The notes: a model not told the origin generated them from the letters alone. A stretch of 64,000 bases of DNA from Haemophilus parainfluenzae (GCF_003252755.1 NZ_QEPT01000003.1:124001-188000); one strand, 5' to 3'. Shown: positions 11,131-20,937, counted from the stretch's first letter. Numbers and translations: made by a program.

Positions 11131-12006
11131 ATGGCTCAAGGTATTTTTCTCGGCATCATCTCGCAATTTTTATTTGGATTGCTATATCTATTCAGCTTAT
11201 GGCTACAGCCGCTTAACGGTACGGATGTGTTTGCTTGTCGAATGGTCATGATGGTATTTGGACTCTTTTTGATTATCTTTCCTACTGTCGGTTGTCGTTC
11301 GTTATCAAAATTAGTCAATGAAACATTAGGCAAAGACAAAAAACGTTGGATGTTGTTTTTGCTCGGTACACTTGATGCTGGCAGTCAATTTTGGTTATTT
11401 ATGTGGGCCCCCGTTAATGGCGAAGGAGTAAACATCGCTATGGGATATTTTTTATTCCCATTAGTGATGGCATTACTAGGGCGTATTTGGCTGAAAGAAA
11501 CTCTTTCTACCATTCAAATTATCGCTTTATGTATTGCTGCCTGCGGTGTGGCACATGAATTGTGGCACAATCAAACCTTTTCATGGAGCAGTCTCTGGGT
11601 GTGCCTAGTGTATCCCTATTATTATTTAAGCCGTAAAGCCATGAAAATTCCTGCATTGCAAGGGATCACACTTGATGTATGCTTCATTGCCATTCCTTGT
11701 CTCATTTATTTGCTCATACAAGAACAGCAATTTTCTTTTGTAATCAGTGAAAGCCGATATTGGTATTTATTGCCTGCATTAGGTTTAGTGAGTGCAATCG
11801 GTTTGTCTGCCAATTTAAAATCAAGTCAACAAATTCCAGTCAGTGTGTTCGCCGTGCTCAGTTATCTCGAACCTACATTGCTCTTTTTAATTGCGATATT
11901 TTGGCTCAACACACAAGTTTCCCTTTCCGATTACTTTACTTATGTACCGATTTGGACCAGTTTGATTTTGCTTGGCATAAATGGCTTAATGAAAAAACAT
12001 CATTAA
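11131..12006 (+). CDS. RarD-like EamA/DMT-superfamily permease
   Basis: Inner-membrane protein of 291 residues with about 10 hydrophobic segments. Its start (QGIFLGIISQFLFGLLYLF) and the pattern of short loops resemble the RarD ('chloramphenicol-sensitive protein') branch of the drug/metabolite transporter superfamily. The substrate is unknown. It is divergent from the truncated Lrp-type regulator, and the same pair is next to nhaA in H. influenzae as far as I recall. I assign the family with good confidence but no precise function. Confidence 0.75.
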   Translation: MAQGIFLGIISQFLFGLLYLFSLWLQPLNGTDVFACRMVMMVFGLFLIIFPTVGCRSLSKLVNETLGKDKKRWMLFLLGTLDAGSQFWLFMWAPVNGEGVNIAMGYFLFPLVMALLGRIWLKETLSTIQIIALCIAACGVAHELWHNQTFSWSSLWVCLVYPYYYLSRKAMKIPALQGITLDVCFIAIPCLIYLLIQEQQFSFVISESRYWYLLPALGLVSAIGLSANLKSSQQIPVSVFAVLSYLEPTLLFLIAIFWLNTQVSLSDYFTYVPIWTSLILLGINGLMKKHH

Positions 12007-12009
12007 AAT

Positions 12010-12041
12010 TGACCACACTTTTATCTCAACAAGTGCGGTCA
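12010..12041 (+). terminator. Terminator-like inverted uptake-sequence pair after the RarD-like gene
   Basis: TGACCACACTT (12010-12020) pairs with AAGTGCGGTCA (12031-12041) with one mismatch and a 10-nt loop. The T-run after it is weak (ATTCTT), so efficiency is uncertain. Confidence 0.55.
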
Positions 12042-12064
12042 TTCTTGAAATAATTCTAATTCAC

Positions 12065-12087
12065 GTTCATAATGAACGAACATTCAT
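12065..12087. promoter_or_regulatory. Palindromic operator candidate upstream of emrAB
   Basis: GTTCAT-A-ATGAAC (12065-12077) is a perfect inverted repeat with a 1-bp centre. It overlaps a second one, ATGAA (12072-12076) with TTCAT (12083-12087). AT-rich -10-like sequence follows directly. Overlapping palindromes like this are typical of TetR- or MarR-type repressor sites before efflux pumps. The regulator is not encoded next to it. Confidence 0.5.
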
Positions 12088-12141
12088 ATTTTATAGACTG
12101 AAGCCTTTTTTACTTCAGCATTTTCTCATAAGGCTCGCATT

Positions 12142-13311
12142 ATGTCCGATCAACAAACAGATACACAAACTTCCTCAAATAATAAATCTCAACAACGTAA
12201 AAAAGGGCTTTCTATTTTTATTCTTTTGCTTCTTCTGATTGCAATCGGTTCTGCGGCTTATTGGTATTTCTTTATTAAAGGCTTTGAAGAAACGGAAGAT
12301 GCCTATGTCAGCGGCAATCAGGTGATGGTCTCAGCACAGGTGGCAGGAAATATTGCGAAAATTAATGTCGATAATATGGATCCCGTACAAGCAGGCGATG
12401 TGTTATTAGAATTGGATGACACCAATGCCAAATTGAGTTTTGAGCAAGCAAAAAGCAATTTAGCCAATGCAGTTCGCCAAGTTTCTCAACTGAATTACAC
12501 CGTAAAACAATTGAAATCTGCTGTTCGTGCGAATGAAATTACCCTTGCTCAAGCACAAGGAAACTTGAACCGTCGTGTGCAATTAGTCAAAGATGGGGCG
12601 ATTGATAAAGAATCTTTCCAACACGCCAAAGAAGCTGTAGAGCTAGCAAAAGCGAACTTAACCACCTCACAAAATCAGCTTGGCGCAAATCAAGCGCTAT
12701 TGTTAGACGGTCCGTTAAGTGAACAACCGCAAATTCAAAGCGCAATCAGTAATTTAAAACAAGCTTGGCTAAATTTAGAACGCACAAAAATCCGCAGTCC
12801 AATTAAAGGTTATGTGGCTCGTCGCAATGCGCAAGTGGGGCAAGCGGTGTCTGTTGGTGGTGCATTAATGGCAGTGGTGACTACCGAGCAAATGTGGTTA
12901 GACGCCAACTTCAAAGAAACACAATTAACCCATATGCGAATTGGTCAGCCGGTTGAAATTCATTTCGACCTTTATGGCAAGGATAAAACCTTTAATGGAA
13001 AAGTGGTCGGAATTGAAATGGGTACGGGCAGTGCATTCTCATTATTACCCACTCAAAATGCGACGGGGAACTGGATCAAAGTGGTGCAGCGTGTGCCTGT
13101 GCGTATTCAATTAGATCCGCAACAACTGGCTGAAAATCCATTACGCATCGGTCTTTCTGCCACTGTGAAAGTAAATGTGAGTGATAGTAAGGGTGAAACC
13201 TTGCGTGACCAAGCGCCTGCTACAACGCTTTATTCCACAAATGTACTGCAATATGATGAAAGTGCGGTCAATAATTTGATCGAATCTATTATTCGCGATA
13301 ATAGCTATTAG
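12142..13311 (+). CDS. emrA: Membrane-fusion (HlyD/EmrA-type) subunit of a multidrug efflux pump
   Basis: Periplasmic adaptor linking an inner-membrane MFS pump to an outer-membrane channel. The 389 residues have a cytoplasmic Gln/Ser/Lys-rich head, one membrane anchor (about 24-46), a biotinyl-lipoyl-like half (EDAYVSGNQVMVSAQVAGNI), a coiled-coil hairpin (about 105-200) and a second lipoyl/beta-barrel part (RSPIKGYVARRNAQVGQAV). It is directly followed by emrB (8 bp), the usual emrAB operon. The palindromes upstream suggest repressor control. Confidence 0.93.
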   Translation: MSDQQTDTQTSSNNKSQQRKKGLSIFILLLLLIAIGSAAYWYFFIKGFEETEDAYVSGNQVMVSAQVAGNIAKINVDNMDPVQAGDVLLELDDTNAKLSFEQAKSNLANAVRQVSQLNYTVKQLKSAVRANEITLAQAQGNLNRRVQLVKDGAIDKESFQHAKEAVELAKANLTTSQNQLGANQALLLDGPLSEQPQIQSAISNLKQAWLNLERTKIRSPIKGYVARRNAQVGQAVSVGGALMAVVTTEQMWLDANFKETQLTHMRIGQPVEIHFDLYGKDKTFNGKVVGIEMGTGSAFSLLPTQNATGNWIKVVQRVPVRIQLDPQQLAENPLRIGLSATVKVNVSDSKGETLRDQAPATTLYSTNVLQYDESAVNNLIESIIRDNSY

Positions 13312-13319
13312 GTTCCGTT

Positions 13320-14846
13320 ATGCCGCAATCTCATTTCAAACCGCTACAAGGCGGTGCGTTAGCGATGCTTACATTGGTGCTTTCATTAGCCACCTTTATG
13401 CTCGTGCTAGACTCCACCATCGCTAACGTAGCCATTCCAACCATAGCTGGTGATTTAGGTGCGTCATCGAGCCAAGGAACGTGGGTGATCACCTCGTTCG
13501 GTGTGGCAAATGCTATCTCGATTCCGATAACGGGCTGGCTGGCAAAACGTTTTGGTGAAGTGCGGTTATTTTTAATCGCAACGCTATTATTCGTGCTAGC
13601 CTCTTGGCTTTGTGGTATTGCAAATAGCTTGGAAATGTTGATCGTTTTTCGCGTCCTTCAAGGTGCGGTAGCCGGCCCAATTATCCCCCTTTCTCAAAGC
13701 TTATTATTGAATAACTACCCGCCTGAAAAACGCGGAATGGCATTGGCTTTTTGGTCAATGACGATCGTCGTCGCCCCAATTTGTGGTCCGATTTTAGGCG
13801 GTTGGATCAGCGATAATATTCACTGGGGTTGGATTTTCTTTATCAACGTTCCGATTGGGCTTGCCGTTGTCTTAATCAGTTGGAAAATTTTAGAAGGCCG
13901 AGAAAGTAGAATTTCTCATCAACCAGTTAACACTATTGGGCTTATTTTATTGGCGCTTGGCGTCGGTGCGTTGCAATTAATGCTGGATCAAGGTCGTGAG
14001 CTAGATTGGTTTAATTCCACTGAAATTGTGGTACTTACCATTATCGCGGCGGTAGGTTTAATCGCCCTCATCATTTGGGAACTCACGGACGATAATCCAG
14101 TTGTGGATGTTTCCTTATTTAAATCCCGAAATTTCACCGTAGGTTGTGTTTCAACCAGCCTTGCTTTCTTGGTGTATTCAGGGACGGTCGTGCTTATCCC
14201 TCTTCTGCTCCAACAGGTTTACAACTATACAGCAACATGGGCGGGACTTGCGGCAGCTCCAGTAGGATTATTGCCGATTCTACTTGCACCGATTATAGGG
14301 AAATTCGGCAATAAAATTGATATGCGGATTTTAATCACCATCAGTTTTATGGTTTATGCGCTGACCTTTTATTGGCGAGCTGTGACCTTTGAACCTGAAA
14401 TGACCTTTATGGATGTGGCATTACCGCAATTTGTGCAAGGCTTAGCCGTTGCTTGCTTCTTTATGCCACTGACAACCATTACCCTTTCAGGTTTACCACC
14501 TGAAAAAATGGCTTCGGCGTCGAGCTTATTTAATTTTCTCCGAACCCTTGCCGGCTCAATAGGCACATCACTTACTACTTTTATTTGGTATAATCGCGAA
14601 GCCGTGCATCACACGCAACTCGCAGAAGTCATTAATCCATATAATCCGATTTCCCAACAATTCTTCCAAACTATGGGGAGTTTTGGTTTAAGTGAAGAAC
14701 AAACGGCATCATATATTGCCAGACAAATCACTGCTCAAGGCTTTATTATTGGTGCCAATGAAATCTTCTTAGTTTCTGCGATAACGTTCATTTCCTTGGT
14801 TGTTCTCATTTGGTTTGCTAAACCACCGTTCAGTAGCAAACATTAA
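13320..14846 (+). CDS. emrB: MFS multidrug transporter EmrB (DHA2, 14 TM)
   Basis: Proton-driven inner-membrane drug exporter working with EmrA. The 508-residue length and 14 hydrophobic segments fit the DHA2 family. Visible family motifs are LDSTIANVAIPTIAGDLGAS at the first helix, the motif A-like GWLAKRFGEVRLF, and motif C-like ICGPILGGWISDNIHWGWIF. It follows emrA by 8 bp and ends before an uptake-sequence terminator shared with the convergent uvrA. Confidence 0.94.
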   Translation: MPQSHFKPLQGGALAMLTLVLSLATFMLVLDSTIANVAIPTIAGDLGASSSQGTWVITSFGVANAISIPITGWLAKRFGEVRLFLIATLLFVLASWLCGIANSLEMLIVFRVLQGAVAGPIIPLSQSLLLNNYPPEKRGMALAFWSMTIVVAPICGPILGGWISDNIHWGWIFFINVPIGLAVVLISWKILEGRESRISHQPVNTIGLILLALGVGALQLMLDQGRELDWFNSTEIVVLTIIAAVGLIALIIWELTDDNPVVDVSLFKSRNFTVGCVSTSLAFLVYSGTVVLIPLLLQQVYNYTATWAGLAAAPVGLLPILLAPIIGKFGNKIDMRILITISFMVYALTFYWRAVTFEPEMTFMDVALPQFVQGLAVACFFMPLTTITLSGLPPEKMASASSLFNFLRTLAGSIGTSLTTFIWYNREAVHHTQLAEVINPYNPISQQFFQTMGSFGLSEEQTASYIARQITAQGFIIGANEIFLVSAITFISLVVLIWFAKPPFSSKH

Positions 14847-14862
14847 AAACATCCAAAAAAAT

Positions 14863-14895
14863 AACCGCACTTTAATGATGTTCAAAAGTGCGGTT
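14863..14895. terminator. Bidirectional terminator of paired uptake sequences (emrB/uvrA)
   Basis: AACCGCACTTT (14863-14873) pairs perfectly with AAAGTGCGGTT (14885-14895) across an 11-nt loop. It serves the ends of emrB and convergent uvrA. Both arms are full uptake-sequence cores. Confidence 0.75.
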
Positions 14896-14902
14896 GGTTT
14901 TT

Positions 14903-17734
14903 CTAGCCTTTTGTTAAGATGTCTTTTAGGAATCTCGCGGTGTGCGAGCCTTTGACTTTAGCGACCTCTTCTGGTGTGCCTGTCGCGATGATTTGACCAC
15001 CGCCACTGCCCCCTTCTGGCCCAAGATCCACAATCCAGTCTGCAGTTTTGATCACATCTAAGTTGTGTTCGATCACCACGATAGTATTGCCTTGATCGCG
15101 CAAGCGATGTAACACTTCGAGCAGTTGTTTAATATCGGCAAAATGCAAACCAGTTGTCGGTTCATCCAAAATATAAAGGGTTTTACCGGTATCGCGTTTT
15201 GAAAGCTCTGTCGCTAACTTAACGCGTTGTGCCTCACCACCTGAAAGCGTGGTAGAAGACTGACCTAAACGAATATAAGACAAGCCTACATCCATCAAGG
15301 TTTGCAGTTTACGAGCAATCATTGGAATCGCATCAAAAAACTCACGCGCCTCTTCTACCGTCATATCTAATACTTGGTGAATAGTTTTACCTTTATAACG
15401 GATCTCCAAGGTTTCACGGTTATAGCGTTTACCTTTACATTGATCACAAGGCACATACACATCCGGCAAGAAGTGCATTTCTACTTTTAGTACGCCATCA
15501 CCTTGGCATGCTTCACAACGACCACCGCGTACGTTAAAGCTAAAGCGTCCTGGGTTATAACCACGCGCACGCGCTTCTGGCACGCCCGCAAATAATTCAC
15601 GAATTGGGGTAAATAAGCCCGTGTAAGTCGCAGGGTTAGAACGTGGTGTACGACCGATCGGACTTTGGTTAATATCGATCACTTTGTCAAAATATTCCAA
15701 GCCTTCAATGGATTTATAAGGCGCAAAATCCGTTTTTTCCGCACGATTTAAAGCATTTTGTGCCAATGGGAATAACGTATCATTGATTAGCGTTGATTTG
15801 CCTGAACCTGACACCCCTGTGATGCAAGTAAATAAGCCCACTGGGATCTCTAAATTCACACCTTTCAGATTATTCCCTGTCGCACCTTTTAATTTTAAAA
15901 GTTTGCTTTTATCAAGTGCGGTTCGTTTTTTCGGAATTTCAATTTTTTCTTCGCCTGATAAGAACTTACCCGTAATCGAATTTGGGTTCGCCATAATCTC
16001 TTTGGCCGTCCCCTGAGCAATCACTTGGCCACCGTGTACACCTGCTCCAGGGCCAATATCAATAATATGATCGGCTTCTCGAATGGCATCCTCATCGTGT
16101 TCCACCACGATCACGGTGTTGCCCAAATTACGCAAATGAATCAACGTATTTAACAGACGCTCATTATCGCGTTGATGCAAACCGATAGAAGGCTCATCCA
16201 ACACATACATGACACCCACTAAGCCCGCACCAATCTGACTCGCAAGACGGATACGTTGCGCTTCACCGCCTGAAAGGGTCTCGGCTGAGCGAGAAAGGGA
16301 AAGATAATTTAAGCCTACATTCACTAAGAATTCTAACCGCTCTCTGATCTCTTTCAGGATTTTTTCCGCAATTTGTGCTTTTTGACCGGTTAAAGTAAGC
16401 CCTTGGAAAAACTCGAGGCTTTCACCAATGCTTTTCTCTGAAATTTGAGGCAAGTTAACGTTACCGATATACACGTTGCGAGCTTCTGGACGAAGACGCG
16501 AGCCGCCACAATCCACGCAAGGGCGGTTACTGATATTTTTCGCCAATTCTTCGCGCACAGACATGGATTCCGTTTCTTTATAACGGCGTGCCATATTATT
16601 CAAAATCCCTTCAAAAGGATGTTTGCGGATCACCACATCACCACGATCATTCATGTATTGGAATTCAATTTCTTCTTTGCCTGAGCCGTGCATCACAATA
16701 TCTTTAATTTTTTGAGGCAAATCTTCGTATGGCGTTTCAATATCAAATTTATAATGTTTCGCCAACGAAGTAAGCATTTGGTAATAATAGAAATTGCGAC
16801 GATCCCAACCTTTCACCGCACCGCCTGCGAGGGAAATGCTTTCATTTTGCACCACTCGGCTTTCATCAAAGAACTGCTGTACACCTAAGCCATCACAAGT
16901 TGGACACGCCCCTGCTGGGTTATTAAATGAGAATAAGCGAGGCTCTAATTCCGGTACAGAATAGCCACAATGCGGACAAGCAAAGTTTGCCGAGAAAACC
17001 AATTCTTCAGCTTTAGGATTATCCATATCTGCCACAACCGCTGTACCACCCGAAAGCTCTAAAGCTGTCTCAAAGGATTCGGCTAAACGTGTAGCTAAAT
17101 CTGACCGCACTTTAAAACGGTCCACCACCACTTCAATGGTATGTTTTTTCTGTAAAGCAAGTTCTGGCGGATCGGATAAATCACAAATCTCACCATCAAT
17201 TCTTGCGCGAATATAACCTTGTGCTGCCAAGCTATCTAACAGCTTAACGTGCTCACCTTTACGGTTTTTCACTACGGGTGCTAGCAACATCATTTTGCTT
17301 TCTTCAGGCAAGCTTAAAACTTTATCCACCATTTGGCTGATGGTTTGTGCCGTTAATGGCACATCATGATCAGGACAACGCGGCTCCCCTACGCGAGCAA
17401 ACAGCAAACGCAGATAATCGTAAATTTCGGTGATAGTGCCCACGGTTGAACGCGGGTTATGAGAAGTAGATTTTTGCTCAATAGAAATCGCTGGCGACAA
17501 GCCCTCAATCGAATCCACATCTGGTTTTTCCATCAAAGAGAGGAATTGACGCGCATAAGCAGAAAGCGATTCCACATAACGGCGCTGCCCTTCCGCATAA
17601 AGCGTATCAAATGCTAAAGAAGATTTGCCCGAACCGGACAAGCCTGTAATGACAATTAATTTATCGCGCGGAATGGTTAAATTGATGTTTTTGAGGTTGT
17701 GGGTTCTTGCCCCACGAATGTCGATAGTATCCAT
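14903..17734 (-). CDS. uvrA: UvrABC excinuclease subunit A
   Basis: DNA-damage recognition ATPase of nucleotide excision repair; a dimer loads UvrB at lesions. The 943 residues contain two ABC ATPase modules, with Walker A sequences [12 protein letters not shown] (near residue 31) and [13 protein letters not shown] (near 640), two LSGGEAQR signatures, and zinc-binding Cys pairs ([11 protein letters not shown] in the first module, [14 protein letters not shown] in the second). Length is normal (E. coli 940). It is divergent from ssb, with a shared LexA-box candidate in the gap. Confidence 0.98.
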   Translation of the reverse strand: MDTIDIRGARTHNLKNINLTIPRDKLIVITGLSGSGKSSLAFDTLYAEGQRRYVESLSAYARQFLSLMEKPDVDSIEGLSPAISIEQKSTSHNPRSTVGTITEIYDYLRLLFARVGEPRCPDHDVPLTAQTISQMVDKVLSLPEESKMMLLAPVVKNRKGEHVKLLDSLAAQGYIRARIDGEICDLSDPPELALQKKHTIEVVVDRFKVRSDLATRLAESFETALELSGGTAVVADMDNPKAEELVFSANFACPHCGYSVPELEPRLFSFNNPAGACPTCDGLGVQQFFDESRVVQNESISLAGGAVKGWDRRNFYYYQMLTSLAKHYKFDIETPYEDLPQKIKDIVMHGSGKEEIEFQYMNDRGDVVIRKHPFEGILNNMARRYKETESMSVREELAKNISNRPCVDCGGSRLRPEARNVYIGNVNLPQISEKSIGESLEFFQGLTLTGQKAQIAEKILKEIRERLEFLVNVGLNYLSLSRSAETLSGGEAQRIRLASQIGAGLVGVMYVLDEPSIGLHQRDNERLLNTLIHLRNLGNTVIVVEHDEDAIREADHIIDIGPGAGVHGGQVIAQGTAKEIMANPNSITGKFLSGEEKIEIPKKRTALDKSKLLKLKGATGNNLKGVNLEIPVGLFTCITGVSGSGKSTLINDTLFPLAQNALNRAEKTDFAPYKSIEGLEYFDKVIDINQSPIGRTPRSNPATYTGLFTPIRELFAGVPEARARGYNPGRFSFNVRGGRCEACQGDGVLKVEMHFLPDVYVPCDQCKGKRYNRETLEIRYKGKTIHQVLDMTVEEAREFFDAIPMIARKLQTLMDVGLSYIRLGQSSTTLSGGEAQRVKLATELSKRDTGKTLYILDEPTTGLHFADIKQLLEVLHRLRDQGNTIVVIEHNLDVIKTADWIVDLGPEGGSGGGQIIATGTPEEVAKVKGSHTARFLKDILTKG

Positions 17735-17798
17735 AAAAAAGCGATTGCCTTAAGAAAATAAATTCAAAAATTGCGACCATTATCGCATATTTCAATAT

Positions 17799-17814
17799 CT
17801 GTGCAAATATCCAG
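17799..17814. promoter_or_regulatory. LexA (SOS) box candidate between uvrA and ssb
   Basis: CTG-N10-CAG (CTGTGCAAATATCCAG) lies in an AT-rich context in the 161-bp divergent gap. In E. coli the uvrA-ssb intergenic region also holds a LexA box, so shared SOS induction is expected. Only the outer triplets and AT-rich core match the consensus. Confidence 0.65.
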
Positions 17815-17895
17815 TTAATTTTTATGGATCTTTTGTTTCATTTAAGGCAAAATAGCCAAAATTTTTCACCTTATTTCTAAAATATAGAGGATTCT

Positions 17896-18363
17896 ATGGC
17901 AGGTATTAATAAAGTAATCATCGTGGGTAATTTAGGTAATGATCCTGAAATCCGCACGATGCCAAATGGCGAAGCGGTAGCAAATATTAGCGTGGCAACA
18001 AGTGAAAGCTGGACAGATAAAAACACAGGCGAACGCCGTGAAGTGACCGAATGGCACCGTATCGTGTTATATCGTCGTTTAGCGGAAATTGCGGGACAAT
18101 ACTTACGCAAAGGTTCACAAGTTTATGTTGAAGGTCGTTTAAAAACCCGTAAATGGCAAGATAACAATGGTCAAGATCGTTACACCACTGAAATCCAAGG
18201 TGATAACTTACAAATGTTAGGTGGTCGTAATCAAGAGATGGGCGGTTATGCACCAGCTCAATCAGCACCACAACCAAGCTATCAATCTCGTCCAGCACAA
18301 TCTGCGCCAACACCACAAGCTGAGCCACCAATGGACGCATTTGACGACAACATTCCATTCTAA
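17896..18363 (+). CDS. ssb: Single-stranded DNA-binding protein
   Basis: Tetrameric protein that coats single-stranded DNA in replication, repair and natural transformation. The 155 residues have an OB fold (about 1-112, starting [20 protein letters not shown]), a Gln/Pro/Ala-rich linker and the acidic C-terminal tail [10 protein letters not shown] that recruits partner proteins. It is divergent from uvrA. The sequence from its last two codons onward is repeated at 21261-21391. Confidence 0.98.
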   Translation: MAGINKVIIVGNLGNDPEIRTMPNGEAVANISVATSESWTDKNTGERREVTEWHRIVLYRRLAEIAGQYLRKGSQVYVEGRLKTRKWQDNNGQDRYTTEIQGDNLQMLGGRNQEMGGYAPAQSAPQPSYQSRPAQSAPTPQAEPPMDAFDDNIPF

Positions 18364-18486
18364 GTTACATATAATTTAAAAATAAAAGCGTTGTTCTATG
18401 TGACTAGAACAACGCTTTTTCTATACATGCAAGCAGTCAGATTTTTATAACTTTTAGCAAAAACACCTGAAAATTTGACCGCTCTT
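18355..18486 (+). repeat. Direct repeat, copy 1: ssb 3' end and downstream region
   Basis: This ~132-bp segment, from the last two ssb codons (CCATTC) to GCTCTT, is almost identical to 21261-21391; differences are confined mainly to the terminator loop and a short stretch after it. It holds the ssb terminator. The two copies bound the KefB/C-IS5 island. This copy, in frame with an intact ssb, is presumably the original location. Confidence 0.9.
18385..18418 (+). terminator. ssb terminator
   Basis: A perfect 14-bp stem AAAGCGTTGTTCTA (18385-18398) / TAGAACAACGCTTT (18405-18418) with a 6-nt loop is followed by further T. A slightly changed copy is in the second repeat (about 21291-21324). Confidence 0.88.
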
Positions 18487-18565
18487 GGGCGTAAAAAGTG
18501 CGGTGGAATTTTTGCAATTTTTCGCTTAAATTCCATCGCTTGTAGCTACAAAAGTGCGCTCTATT

Positions 18566-20329
18566 TTACGAATTTTTCTTTATATTCCCCAACAGTAATC
18601 TGCGCCCTTCAAATTCCTTGCCGGCAATTTCCAAAGCGAAGCGTTCTTTGTCGGCGTCGCGTACTTTGTCGTGTACGGCACGTAATTCCTGCACGCTAGC
18701 ACCCAATGCCTTGACGATTTCATCGCCCATTTTCATGGAAGAATAGAAGGTTTCGCGCACTACGAAATCCGCTTCCGCTTTCACTAGGGCCAGCGCATTG
18801 CGTCTGTCCCAGGCGCGCACGAACACCTTGGCGTTCGGGTTGATATGATGAATATTTTCCACAATTCTGACCGCACTTTCTCCGTTGTCCACGCATACCG
18901 CTACGATGTTGGTGTGTTCCACGCCGCTGGCATGTAGCACGTCGGCGCGGGTAGCTTCGCCGTAATAGACTTTGAAACCGTATTCGCGTGCGACGTTGAT
19001 GATGTCGGGATCGTTGTCCAGAATAGAAATGGTGGCACCGTAGGCTAGCGGCATTTGGCTGACCACCTGCCCCATGCGCCCGAATCCGATAATCAGCACG
19101 TTGCCGTTGAGTTCACCCGCATGTTCTTCCACATCGTCCACTGCCGCAGCTGCGCGGGGTTCTTTGACACAGCGGTCGAACAGCATAACGCAGAAGGGTG
19201 TCGTAATCATGGAGAGCACCACGATTGCCGTCATATTCGCTAGCACTTCCGCATTAATCGCCCGTTGTGCGGCAGCGGAGGCGAGTAATACGAAGGCGAA
19301 TTCACCGCCCTGCGACATCAGTACGGCGCGGTGTATCGCGGTGTAATGGCTTGCTTTGGCAAAACGCGCCACTCCATAAATGGCAAGGCATTTCAAGATA
19401 ATCATCAGTACAGTGGCGGAAAGAATTACCTTCCAGTTATTGAGCACCGTTGCCACATCCAGCGACATCCCGACAGCTAAGAAAAACAGCCCGAGCAAAA
19501 GGCCTCGGAACGGTTCGATATCCGCTTCAAGCTGATGACGGAAGTCGGATTCCGACAGCAGCACTCCCGCCAGAAACGCCCCCATCGCCATAGACAGACC
19601 GCCCAGCTCCATTAAATAAGCCGCACCGAGTACCACCAGCAGCGCGGCGGCAGTCATCACCTCGCGTGCTTTGGATTTTGCCAGAATTTTAAACAGCGGA
19701 TTGAGCAGCCAAATACCTGTCGCAATCAACGCTGCCAAAGAAAGCGCGGCAACACCGATTTTCTGCCATAGCGGTACGGCATCGGCAACGGCATTGGGAT
19801 TATCGGGTGCTAGAAATGCTACAATCGCCAGCATGGGCACAATCAGCAAATCTTCAAACAGCAAAATGGAGACAATGCGCTGACCTTGCGGTGTGCTGAT
19901 TTCATGACGTTCGTCCATAATCTGCATGACCATTGCGGTGGAGGTGAGTGTAAAACCTACCGCCGCAATAAACGACATCACTAAAGAAAAACCATAAGCT
20001 AGCCCGATTAGGGTAAGGAACAGACTGGAAATCGTCACCTGCAGGGTACCCAAGCCGAAAATCTGATTACGCAATTTCCATAAATGCGACGGCTTCATTT
20101 CCAGCCCGATCAAAAACAGAAACATCACCACGCCGAATTCCGCAATATGCAAAATAGCGTGGGAATCGGTAATGAGCTTTAATCCGAAGGGTCCGATAAC
20201 CAGCCCCGCAGCCAAATAACCCAGAATCGAGCCTAGACCTAAACGTTTAAATAACGGCACGGCAACTACCGCCGCCCCCAATAACACCACCACGTGCAAT
20301 AAATCGCTGTCAGCCGCTTCTACCGCCAT
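18566..20329 (-). CDS. KefB/KefC-type monovalent cation:proton antiporter (CPA2)
   Basis: Inner-membrane K+ (or Na+)/H+ antiporter with a cytosolic nucleotide-binding regulatory domain. The 587 residues have about 12 membrane segments (residues 10-385), with ILLFEDLLIVPML carrying the ion-binding Asp region, and an RCK/TrkA-N domain from about residue 409 (NVLIIGFGRMGQ). This domain binds NAD(H) or glutathione adducts in Kef proteins. The coding sequence is clearly GC-richer than its neighbours and lies in an island bounded by direct repeats. It contains one uptake sequence (about 18869-18881). I infer transfer from a Neisseria-like donor. No KefF/KefG ancillary gene is adjacent. Confidence 0.88.
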   Translation of the reverse strand: MAVEAADSDLLHVVVLLGAAVVAVPLFKRLGLGSILGYLAAGLVIGPFGLKLITDSHAILHIAEFGVVMFLFLIGLEMKPSHLWKLRNQIFGLGTLQVTISSLFLTLIGLAYGFSLVMSFIAAVGFTLTSTAMVMQIMDERHEISTPQGQRIVSILLFEDLLIVPMLAIVAFLAPDNPNAVADAVPLWQKIGVAALSLAALIATGIWLLNPLFKILAKSKAREVMTAAALLVVLGAAYLMELGGLSMAMGAFLAGVLLSESDFRHQLEADIEPFRGLLLGLFFLAVGMSLDVATVLNNWKVILSATVLMIILKCLAIYGVARFAKASHYTAIHRAVLMSQGGEFAFVLLASAAAQRAINAEVLANMTAIVVLSMITTPFCVMLFDRCVKEPRAAAAVDDVEEHAGELNGNVLIIGFGRMGQVVSQMPLAYGATISILDNDPDIINVAREYGFKVYYGEATRADVLHASGVEHTNIVAVCVDNGESAVRIVENIHHINPNAKVFVRAWDRRNALALVKAEADFVVRETFYSSMKMGDEIVKALGASVQELRAVHDKVRDADKERFALEIAGKEFEGRRLLLGNIKKNS

Positions 20330-20395
20330 AATTCCTGCCTTTGTTAATTCATAAAAATTTTTCGTATTATAAAGAAAAATCGCCGTAACACAAGA

Positions 20396-20415
20396 AAGCC
20401 GTCATTTGACGGCTT
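20396..20415 (-). terminator. Short hairpin after the metallo-hydrolase remnant
   Basis: AAGCCGTCA (20396-20404) pairs with TGACGGCTT (20407-20415), with a TTTC tract on the minus strand. It is probably the original terminator of the truncated metallo-hydrolase gene, or a transferred element. Confidence 0.5.
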
Positions 20416-20448
20416 CCTCTAAGAAGAGTGCGGTCGGTTTTTGTTAAT

Positions 20449-20663
20449 TTATTGCACTTTGCCGTCGATTTCGATCGGGGTATATTCCACCGGCACCCAA
20501 GTATAGCTGCCGTTGCTTTCGGCACGGATGTGTCCGATGCCGGGGAAGGGCATATGTGCGCCAGCTATCCAGATTTTACGTGTGGCGGCATCTTTGAGCG
20601 CGGCTTGGCGGCTGGCGCGTGCCTGTTTGGGGTCGCTGTCAAACTCAATGGCGATTTCGGGAT
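20449..20663 (-). pseudogene. 3' remnant of an MBL-fold metallo-hydrolase gene
   Basis: Residues ~74-144 of the chimeric frame read FDSDPKQARASRQAALKDAA, then WIAGAHMPFPGIGHIRAE and YTWVPVEYTP. This resembles the C-terminal end of metallo-beta-lactamase-fold hydrolases, including a late His in a GAHxPFPGxGH context. The first ~200 residues with the HxHxDH metal site are missing. It is joined in frame to an IS5-type transposase 5' end, so it looks like a gene truncated by insertion and then deletion. The identification is from memory of the family, not a search. Confidence 0.55.
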
Positions 20664-20937
20664 CGGAGAGTCTGTGCCATTGTCCGAGCAGGACGGCTTT
20701 GAACATGGACAACAGGGGATAGGCGGGACGGTCGCGGTGGTCTCGGAGATAACGGGTTCTTTGACGGTTCAGGTACTGTTCGATCGGTTGCCAATCAATC
20801 ACCTGATCCAACTTCAATAGAGGGAAGCGGTCGATGTGTTTGGCAATCACGGCTTGGGCGGTTTGCCGGAAGAAGGTGCTCATGGAAAATCCTCTAAATG
20901 TCTTGGTGGGAGTTTAGGGGGATTTTGCAAAGATCTC
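20664..20937 (-). mobile_element. IS5-family (Neisseria IS1655-like) element, left-end fragment
   Basis: The minus-strand frame from the ATG at 20883 starts MSTFFRQTAQAVIAKHIDRF and continues with LDQVIDWQPIEQYLN and YPLLSMFKAVLLGQWH. This is the N-terminal domain of IS5-family transposases common in Neisseria. Only about 73 of ~330 residues are present; the catalytic DDE domain is gone. Upstream, the complement of 20918-20937 reads GAGATCTTTGCAAAATCCCC, which fits a terminal inverted repeat of such elements. The fragment cannot transpose. It is the best sign that the island came from a Neisseriaceae donor. Confidence 0.75.
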
